Assembly: GCA_011176555.1 (NCBI GenBank)
Contig: DUEF01000055.1
Coordinates: forward strand, 1 to 5,843
Length of the DNA: 5,843 nt
Direction: 5' to 3'
Source: Caldilineae bacterium
GTDB lineage: Bacteria > Chloroflexota > Anaerolineae > J102
The position numbers and the translations under genes are program-made. How positions within the stretch are numbered: the stretch's first letter is position 1; every line of letters begins with the position of its first letter. Positions 1-5,843 of this stretch are shown piece after piece. The notes under the pieces were generated by a model, which was not told the origin of the DNA, made no database searches, and was given only the letters and a program-made list of their open reading frames with translations.

Positions 1-3000
1 CCATTCTCCACCAACGCCCCTCACCCCTGCCCGAGCTGTCGATCCAGTATGCTGATTTCGCACAGTGGCAGCGGGAATGGTTGCAGGGGGAGGTGCTGGA
101 AAAACAGTTGGGGTATTGGAAAGAACAGTTGGGAGACAATCCGCCTGTCCTGGCGTTTCCCACGGACCGCCCGCGTCCGGCTATCCAGACGCACAAAGGC
201 GCTCACTACGAATTCGATCTTTCCACAGAGCTCACGGAGCGACTGAGGGCATTGAGCCGCGCGGAAGGCGTCACTCTATTCATGACGATGTTGGCGGCCT
301 ACAACGTTTTGCTGCACCGCTACACCCGCCAGGATGACATTTCGGTGGGAACGCCCTTTGCGAATCGTGGCAAGACCGAATTGGAAGGGTTGATCGGCTT
401 TTTCGTCAACATGCTGGTCCTGCGCACTGATCTGTCGGGAACGCCGAGTTTTCGGGAATTGTTGAGCCGGGTGCGTGTACGGGTGCAAGAAGCGCAGGAA
501 CATCAGGACTTGCCTTTCGAGCTGCTGGTGGCCGAGTTGCAACCGGAGCGGGACGTCAGTTACAGTCCCCTGTTCCAGGTGGCGTTGGTGTTCCAGACGC
601 CCCTGCCGATGTTGAGTTTGGGGGATGTGGAGCTCGAGTTGATCGCCACCGACATCGGCACAGCCAAACTCGATCTCTCGTGGGTGGTGGAGGATGATGG
701 CGCAGATGGGCTTCGTTGTGCGTTCCGCTACAACACCGATCTGTTCGATGCCGCCACCATCAAACGCCTGGCCGATCATATTCAGGTGCTGCTGGACGCC
801 ATCGTGGCTGCTCCCGACCGCCCCATCTCGGCCCTGCCGATGCTCGACGACGCAGAGCGCCAGACCCTGCTGACGACATGGAATCAAACGCATGTGGATT
901 ATCCGCCGGTTCAGGCTATCCACCAACTGTTCGAACAGCAGGCGGAATTGCGGCCTGACGCCATCGCCCTGCATTTCATCCCCACACCCGGGGCCGATCA
1001 ACGCCCCGAAGAGTTTGTCACGTACGCTGAACTCAACCGCCGGGCCAATCGAGTGGCGCACCATCTCCGCAGCTTTGGGGTCGGGCCAGAGACATTGGTG
1101 GGGTTGTGCATGGAGCGTTCGACAGAGATGATCGTGGGCTTGCTGGGCATCCTGAAGGCCGGGGGCGCTTATTTGCCTCTCGATCCCGCCTATCCTCCCG
1201 AGCGATTGCAGTTCATGATCGAGGATTCAGGCATCGATCTGCTGCTGACCCTGAGCACCACGGAGATCATCCACAAGCTCAGGCGGGAAGCGCAACTGGC
1301 CGCCGATGATCTGTCTCTCGTCCTCCTTGATGATGATTGGCCCGCCATCGCCCAACACCCCGACGAGAACCCCGAAATCCTCACAACGCCCGCCAATTTG
1401 GCGTATGTCATTTACACATCCGGCTCGACCGGAACGCCGAAAGGTGTAGAAGTGCTGCAGCGCGGCCTCATCAACCATGCTCCGACCCTGGCCCGCGCCT
1501 TAGGCGTCGGCGAAGGTGATCGGGTGCTCCAGTTCATTACTCTGAGCTTCGATGCGGCGGGCGAGGAGATTTATCCCGCGCTCGTCAGCGGGGCCACCCT
1601 CGTGCTCATCGGCTCAGCCGCCGAATTGGTGGGCGGGCGACTCATCCATTTCTGCGCCGAGCACGACATCCAAGTGCTGCATCTGGCCGCATCTATCTGG
1701 CATCAGAGCGTCGATGACCTGGCCTCCAGCGGTGAAACCATCACTGCGCCCCTGAAAGCGCTGGTGGTGGGCGGCGAGCGTCCCGATCTCGAACGCTTGC
1801 GCACATGGGCCGGGTTACAACAGCAGCCCATGCGTTTCGTCAACGCCTATGGCCCCACCGAAACCACCATCACCGCCGTCAAATTCGAGATGGACTGCGA
1901 CGCCGAGAGCGTCCGGCGGCTCGACCGCATCCCCATCGGCAAGCCCATCGCCAATGTGCAGGCTTACATCCTGGATGAGCAGATGGAGCCGACGCCGATT
2001 GGGATCCCGGGCGAGCTGTACATTGGCGGCGCTGGCGTAGCCAGAGGTTACAGAGGTCGCCCCGATCTCACGAAAGAGCGTTTTGTTCCCGACCCCTTCG
2101 CCCCGGACCCGGCCGCCCGTCTGTACAAGACCGGCGATCTGGCTCGCTGGCTGCCCGATGGCGTCATCGAATTCCTGGGACGGGTGGACGAGCAGGTGAA
2201 GATCCGGGGATTCCGCATCGAACTGGGCGAAATCGAGAGCGTCTTGACTCAGCAACCCCAAGTGGGCGAAGCCGCCGTTGTCGCTCGCGAGGATGACGGG
2301 CATCGTCGCCTGGTCGCCTATCTGGTCGCCAGGGATGGTCAACTGGACATAACGAACTTGCGGGGCGCTTTGCAGGAGCGCTTGCCCGAGTACATGCTGC
2401 CCGCAGCTTATGTGACCCTGGATGAAATGCCTCGTTTGCCCAATGGCAAGATCAACCGTCGCTCCTTGCCCGAGCCGACGGGCGCGCGCCACCTGGAAAA
2501 GGACTACGTGGCCCCGCGCGATGCCCTGGAAGAGAATCTGGCGGCGATGTGGCGAGAGCTGTTGAGCGTCGAACAGATCGGCGTGCATGATAATTTCTTC
2601 GAGTTGGGCGGCAATTCCCTGCTCGGAGCCACGTTTGTCAATCGCCTGCAAGAGCGCCTGGATGAATACGTGTATCTGGTGGCGCTCTTCGATGCGCCCA
2701 CCGTGGCCGAACTGGCGGCTTATCTGCGCGGGAATTATGCGGTGGGGGTGGCGCGGCTGTTGGGAGAAGATGCGGACGCCATCGCCCAGGCTGCTGCTGG
2801 CGTCGAGCAGATTCAGATCGTCGATGAATCGGATTTGGTGCGCGTGCGGGATTTGATCGTTCCCCTCCCCCCACCTGCGTTCGAGCATCCGCCTCACGAA
2901 GCCAAGAATCCCCCGGCTGTTTTTCTGCTCTCCGCCCCCCGTTCCGGCTCCACCCTGTTGCGAGTCATCCTGGGGGGAAATCCCAGACTATTTGCGCCGC

Positions 3001-5843
3001 CGGAATTGCAGCTTCTCAACTACAACACCCTGGAAGAGCAGCAAACCGCCCTGGGCACGGAGCGAGATGATTTCTGGCTGGATGGCATTCGCCGGGCCAT
3101 TATGGAATTGCAGGATTGCGATGTGGAGGAGGCCAAGGCCATCTTCCAGTCGTATATCGACCAAAAACTCACCGTCAAGCAATTTTACAGCGTTCTGCAA
3201 TCATGGCTTGGCGATCGCATCTTCGTGGATAAAACCCCGAACTACGCCCTTGATTTGAACATGCTCAGGCGGGCGGAAGAGGATTTCGCCGATGCCAAAT
3301 ACATCCACCTCATCCGTCATCCCTACGCCGTGATCCCTTCCTTCGAGAAGGCCAAATTACACGTCTTCTACCCGCCGTTTTTGCGGGAAGAGCATGATTT
3401 CACGCCCGGCCAACTGGCGGAGCTTATCTGGGTGATTAGCCATCAGAATATCCTGGCTTTCCTGGATGAAACGCCGCCGGAACGCCACCTGCGCGTCCAT
3501 TACGAGGAGCTCGTGCAACAGCCTCGCCAGGTGGTGGGGGACATCTGCCGATTCCTGGATATCGACTTCCATCCCGACATGCTGGAGCCGCAGAAAAATC
3601 CCAAGCAGCGCATGACGGATGGCATTCATCCCCTGGCGCGTATGGTGGGGGATGTGCGTTTCTTCGAGCACCAGGGCATCGATGGCCGTAACGCCTATCG
3701 CTGGAAAGAGAAGCTAGAGGTGGATTACCTGGGCGACATGACCTGGGCGTTGGCGGAGCAACTGGGCTACGATCGCTTGCAGGGATGGCCCCGGCCAGCA
3801 GATGCTCAAACACTGATGAGCATCCAGCGCCAGCCCCGCCTGCAGGATCCTGTTTCGGGCATTCTCCAGAATCTCCCCCTCTCATTTGCCCAGGAGCGGC
3901 TCTGGTTCCTGCATCAACTGGATCCCGATAGCGCCAGCTACAATGTGCCCGTGGCGCTGCGATTGCAAGGGAAACTGGATTTGAACGCCCTCGAACGCAG
4001 CCTCGATGCCGTCATCCGGCGTCATGAGGTGCTCCACACCACCTTCCCCAGCGTGGATGGGCATTCCGCCCTGCGCTTGCAGGCCGAGTTCGGGCTGGCT
4101 CTCCAGGTCGAGGACCTGCGAAATCGGTCGGAACCAGAAGAAGCCGCCGAGCGTATCATTCGCAGCGAGGCAAAAGCGCCTTTCGACTTGTCCGAGGGGC
4201 CGCTGCTGCGAGCGCGCGTGCTGCAATTGGCGGCTGACGAGCACATCTTCTTGTTGACCGTGCATCACATCGTGGCGGACGGCTGGTCGATGGGCATTTT
4301 CGTGCAAGAGGTGGCGGCGCTGTACCGCTCCGAGATCAGCGGTGAGGCGATTCGCCTGCCGGATCTTCCCATCCAATACGCCGATTACGCTCTCTGGCAG
4401 CGGGAGTGGCTGCGCGGTGCGGTTTCCCAGCGGCAGCTTGCCTACTGGAAACGCCAGTTGGCGGATAGCCCGCCCTTGCTGCATCTTCCCACCGATCATC
4501 CTCGCCCGCAAGAGCAAAGCCAGAACGGCGCATTCGAGACTTTTCAGCTCCCGCCGGATGTGGTGGAGGGCCTGAAAAGGCTGGGGCGGGAACAGTCAGC
4601 TACGCTGTTCATGACCTTGATGGCCGTTTTCCAGACCCTGCTCTATCGCTATGCCGGTCAGGCGGACTTCAATGTCGGGACGCCGGTGGCGGGGCGCAAT
4701 CGCAGCGAGATCGAGCCGCTGATCGGCTTCTTCGTGAACACGTTGGTGTTGCGGGCCGATTTTGATGGCGATCCCAGTTTCCGCAGCGCGCTGGAGCGGG
4801 TGCGAGACGCCACGGTAGGGGCGTTCGCGCATCAGGACCTCCCCTTCGAGATGCTGGTGGATGAATTGCAACCGCAGCGGGCCATGAGCCATTCGCCTCT
4901 GTTCCAGGTCATGTTCGTCCTGCAGGATGCGCCTGTCGAGGCGCTGCAACTGCCTGATCTGACGTTGACGCCCTTGCGCACCGATACGGGGACGGCCAAG
5001 TTCGATCTCACCCTCTCCATGACCGATGCGGGTCAGGAATTGTACGGGTTGCTGGAGTACAACACCGATCTGTTCGAGGCGGCGACTATCGAACGCATGA
5101 TCGAGCATTTCCGCACGCTCCTGACGGCCGTCATCGCTGATCCCGACCAGCCTGTTTCCTCCCTGCCGCTGCTGACCGAGGCCGAGCGTCGCACATTGCT
5201 CGTGGATTGGAATGACAACGAGGTCGCATATCCCTCGCTTTGCATTCACGATCTCTTCACCCGGCAGGCCCAACGCACGCCCGATGCCACTGCCCTTGTC
5301 TTCGCCAGCCTCGAAAACGGCGAAGAAGCCACGATGACTTATGGCGAATTGAACCGCAAAGCCAATCAGGTGGCGCATTATCTCCGGCATTTGGGGTTGG
5401 GCCCGGATCAGATGGTGGGGTTGATGATGGAGCGCTCGCTGGAGATGATTGTGGGACTTTTGGGCGTGCTCAAAGCGGGCGCCGCCTATGTCCCCATCGA
5501 TCCGGCCTATCCCCAGGATCGTGTTTCGTTCATGTTGCAGGACGCCGAGACCCCGGTCCTCCTCACCCAGGAGCGCCTACTGGCGGATTTGTCACTAAAT
5601 GGGCGGCGGACGGTGTGCCTGGATCGAGATTGGCCCGACATTGCCCGGCAGCCGGATACCGAACCCCTGAGCGAGGTCACACCCGACAATCTGGCGTACG
5701 TCATCTACACATCCGGCTCCACCGGCCAGCCCAAGGGCGTGATGATCCCGCACAGCGCCCTGGTGAATCATGCCTTATCGATGGTACAGGTCTATGAATT
5801 GGACGCCAACGACCGTATGCTCCAATTCATCACCCTCAGTTTC
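1..5843 (+). CDS. Multimodular nonribosomal peptide synthetase with embedded sulfotransferase, internal fragment
   Basis: This cytosolic assembly-line enzyme activates amino acids with ATP, tethers them to phosphopantetheine arms and joins them into a peptide. Complete codons run from base 3 to base 5843 (1,947 residues) without a stop; bases 1-2 end a preceding codon. Frame was checked at the core motifs of every domain and never shifts. Both ends lie outside the window, so start codon, ribosome site and stop are not visible. Domains in order: partial C (residues 1-275), A (306-823), PCP (834-910), linker (911-971), sulfotransferase (972-1260), C (1291-1720) and partial A (1748-1947). There is no epimerase, methyltransferase, ketoreductase or thioesterase in this stretch. 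The NRPS identity is certain from dense core motifs; the product cannot be named. The sulfotransferase is the odd part. All other long frames here, on either strand, are shadows of this gene. Confidence 0.97.
3..827 (+). other. Condensation (C) domain, C-terminal two thirds
   Basis: This is the peptide-bond-forming domain of the first module, joining the upstream chain to the amino acid loaded by the following A-PCP. Visible motifs are C4 YADFAQW at residues 16-22, C5 IGFFVNMLVLR at 131-141, C6 HQDLPFE at 167-173 and C7 RDVSYSPLF at 183-191, then the usual closing YNTDLF at 243-248. The catalytic HHxxxDG and motifs C1-C2 lie upstream of the window, so activity cannot be judged. The style of C4-C7 suits an ordinary L-to-L condensation domain, but the diagnostic N-terminal motifs are absent, so the subtype is only a guess. 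C5 has Met where Thr is more usual (FVNM rather than FVNT), which is a minor variation. The domain runs into the A domain through a short linker at about residues 276-305. Confidence 0.95.
918..2471 (+). other. Adenylation (A) domain of the first module, complete
   Basis: It selects an amino acid, makes the aminoacyl-AMP and loads it on the neighbouring carrier. Core motifs are all present: A1 VTYAEL (339-344), A2 LKAGGAYLPLDP (384-395), A3 YTSGSTGTPKG (471-481), A4 FDAAGEE (516-522), A5 NAYGPTETT (614-622), A6 GELYIGG from 670, A7 YKTGD (708-712), A8 from G726 through GFRIELGE, and A10 NGKINR with the catalytic Lys at 816. Hand alignment to the GrsA phenylalanine domain gives these pocket residues: D517, A518, E521, H560, V588, G590, A615, I623, T624 and K816, read as DAEHVGAITK. 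The aspartate that binds the alpha-amino group is present, so an alpha-amino acid is likely. I do not recognise the code and will not name the substrate. Glu at the position usually held by a large hydrophobic residue is unusual, although the FDAAxEE form of A4 does occur in other NRPSs. Confidence 0.96.
2502..2732 (+). other. Peptidyl carrier protein (PCP/thiolation) domain
   Basis: This small four-helix domain carries the amino acid and then the growing peptide as a thioester on phosphopantetheine. The core motif FFELGGNSLLGAT has the attachment serine at residue 872 (bases 2616-2618). The flanking sequence is typical: an APRDALEENLAAMW helix before it, and a VALFDAPTVAELAAYL helix closing the domain. 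The residue before the serine is Asn (GGNS), where His or Asp is commoner; Asp is often linked to carriers that face an epimerase. The carrier must present its cargo to three partners: its own A domain, the sulfotransferase that follows, and the downstream C domain. Confidence 0.95.
2733..2915 (+). other. Linker between carrier and sulfotransferase domains
   Basis: About 61 residues (911-971) fall between the last PCP helix and the first beta strand of the sulfotransferase. The first half is alanine- and acid-rich and could form a helix (ARLLGEDADAIAQAAAG). It is followed by a short hydrophobic stretch (IQIVDE) and then a proline- and histidine-rich segment (VPLPPPAFEHPPHEAKNPP). That layout suggests a helix followed by a flexible tether letting the carrier reach the sulfotransferase active site. 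I recognise no catalytic motif in it. It is much longer than an ordinary PCP-to-C linker, as expected beside an inserted domain. Confidence 0.7.
2931..2963 (+). other. 5'-phosphosulfate-binding loop of the sulfotransferase
   Basis: Residues 977-987, SAPRSGSTLLR, follow the hydrophobic strand AVFLL. In PAPS sulfotransferases this strand-loop-helix (PKSGTTW in cytosolic enzymes, PRSGST in this branch) wraps the 5'-phosphosulfate of the donor. Arg980, Ser981, Gly982, Ser983 and Thr984 are the expected contacts. The loop is intact, which supports an active enzyme. Confidence 0.9.
3303..3344 (+). other. 3'-phosphate-binding motif of the sulfotransferase
   Basis: Residues 1101-1114 (IHLIRHPYAVIPSF) match the family's second cofactor site: a strand, then Arg, then Ser eight residues later (Arg1105, Ser1113). 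These two normally hold the 3'-phosphate of PAPS and distinguish sulfotransferases from P-loop kinases. His replaces the commoner Asp after the Arg (RHP rather than RDP). Confidence 0.88.
3783..3872 (+). other. Linker between sulfotransferase and second condensation domain
   Basis: Thirty residues (1261-1290), including WPRPADAQ and RQPRLQDP, lead from the sulfotransferase to the C1 motif of the next C domain. The stretch is polar and proline-containing, consistent with a flexible connector. There is no stop or credible restart, so the next module is covalently joined and no docking-domain break occurs here. Confidence 0.65.
3873..5162 (+). other. Condensation (C) domain of the second module, complete
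   Basis: This domain transfers the chain from the preceding carrier, after any sulfotransferase action, to the amino acid loaded by the second module. All motifs are present: C1 LSFAQERLWFL (1293-1303), C2 RHEVLHTTF (1340-1348), C3 HHIVADGWS with HHxxxDG at 1421-1427 and catalytic His1422, C4 YADYALW from 1459, C5 IGFFVNTLVLR (1574-1584), C6 HQDLPFE (1610-1616) and C7 RAMSHSPLF from 1626. The N-terminal LSFAQERLWFL fits the L-to-L class rather than the D-to-L, starter, cyclisation or dual-epimerising classes. This suggests that the residue accepted from the first module is L-configured or has no stereocentre. No epimerase precedes it, in agreement. C7 reads RAMSHSP where RDxSRxP is more usual. 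The domain looks active. Confidence 0.95.
4263..4283 (+). other. HHxxxDG catalytic motif of the second C domain
   Basis: Residues 1421-1427 are HHIVADG. The second His (1422) is the residue that supports attack of the acceptor amine on the donor thioester, and Asp1426 is structural. The intact motif implies that elongation continues past the sulfotransferase instead of ending there. Confidence 0.93.
5244..5843 (+). other. Adenylation (A) domain of the second module, N-terminal part
   Basis: Only the first 200 residues (1748-1947) are in the window. Motifs seen are A1 MTYGEL (1778-1783), A2 LKAGAAYVPIDP (1823-1834) and A3 YTSGSTGQPKG (1902-1912). The window ends on Phe1947, which aligns with the Phe opening the A4 motif, so no residue of the specificity pocket is visible and the substrate cannot be predicted. 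It resembles the first A domain closely through this region but is about eight residues shorter between A2 and A3. The missing end is due to the window edge, not to a mutation. The matching carrier should lie downstream. Confidence 0.95.

Larger units (their letters stand above)
2916..3782 (+). other. Embedded PAPS-dependent sulfotransferase (ST) domain
   Basis: About 289 residues (972-1260) form a sulfotransferase, which moves a sulfuryl group from PAPS to an acceptor, usually a hydroxyl. The 5'-phosphosulfate loop follows the first strand: SAPRSGSTLLR at 977-987. The 3'-phosphate motif IHLIRHPYAVIPSF at 1101-1114 has Arg1105 and Ser1113 at the classic spacing. Other landmarks are FAPPELQLL (997-1005), VDKTPNYALD (1075-1084), HYEEL (1166-1170), RMTDG (1203-1207) and a C-terminal YRWK around Trp1234. 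The pattern belongs to the Sulfotransfer_3-like group and, from memory, resembles the domains inside polyketide synthases such as CurM. It has no obvious defect. The acceptor is inferred to be the chain on the adjacent carrier. It is in frame with both neighbours, so it is a domain and not a separate gene. Which His or Glu acts as base cannot be told by eye. Confidence 0.93.

Noticed and set aside
276..1064. Antisense open frame of 262 codons
   Set aside because: It lies opposite the first C domain and the start of the A domain. A similar antisense frame sits opposite the homologous region of the second module (4596-5390), with related sequence. That is explained by the plus-strand domains being homologous.
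1815..2897. Antisense open frame of 360 codons
   Set aside because: It lies opposite the A domain C-terminal half and the PCP, whose plus-strand motifs are all intact. Its translation shows no family I recognise and is rich in Gln, His and Arg, as expected from the reverse complement of a G+C-rich gene.
2931..2963. P-loop kinase or ATPase site at SAPRSGSTLLR
   Set aside because: There is no Lys-Ser/Thr Walker A ending, and the Arg...Ser 3'-phosphate motif at 1105/1113 identifies a PAPS sulfotransferase.
2916..3782. Sulfotransferase as a separate gene
   Set aside because: No stop ends the PCP side and no stop follows the sulfotransferase side. The frame is the same on both, so it is a domain of one polypeptide.
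2916..3872. CurM-like chain termination to a terminal alkene at this point
   Set aside because: That chemistry needs a thioesterase after the sulfotransferase. An intact C domain and a new A domain follow instead, so the chain is expected to continue.
3882..4517. Antisense open frame of 211 codons
   Set aside because: It lies fully opposite the second C domain, which has all its motifs including HHxxxDG. The translated product is not recognisable.
4596..5390. Antisense open frame of 264 codons
   Set aside because: It is the counterpart of the frame at 276-1064, mirroring the repeated C-A coding sequence. No family motif or credible start context is seen.

Overview
The whole window is the interior of one very large plus-strand gene for a modular nonribosomal peptide synthetase (NRPS). 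One reading frame stays open from base 3 to base 5843, which is 1,947 codons with no stop, and neither the start nor the end of the gene is inside. Residues are numbered here from the first complete codon, so residue n begins at base 3n. There is no intergenic DNA, and I see no RNA gene, promoter, terminator, insertion sequence or CRISPR array.

The domain order is: condensation domain (C-terminal two thirds only), complete adenylation domain, peptidyl carrier domain, a linker of about 60 residues, a complete PAPS-dependent sulfotransferase domain, a complete condensation domain, and the N-terminal part of a second adenylation domain. The window ends at the Phe of the second A4 motif. In short: (C)-A-PCP-ST-C-(A). 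The first module activates an amino acid, loads it on its carrier and joins it to the chain from upstream. The second C domain then passes the product to the next amino acid. The sulfotransferase sits between carrier and next C domain, where an epimerase would often be found, so it most likely acts on the chain while it is bound to the carrier.

The unusual element is this in-line sulfotransferase. It has both cofactor-binding signatures and looks, from memory, like the sulfotransferases embedded in polyketide synthases such as CurM of curacin biosynthesis. In those, sulfation of a beta-hydroxyl sets up elimination to a terminal alkene with help from a thioesterase. Here no thioesterase follows and elongation continues. 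Sulfation is therefore either a lasting decoration or a way to create a leaving group for elimination inside the growing peptide.

The source is bacterial, with G+C of roughly 60% by eye. The sequence alone does not fix the phylum. Chloroflexota, Cyanobacteria, Myxococcota or an uncultured symbiont would all fit, and I would not choose between them.
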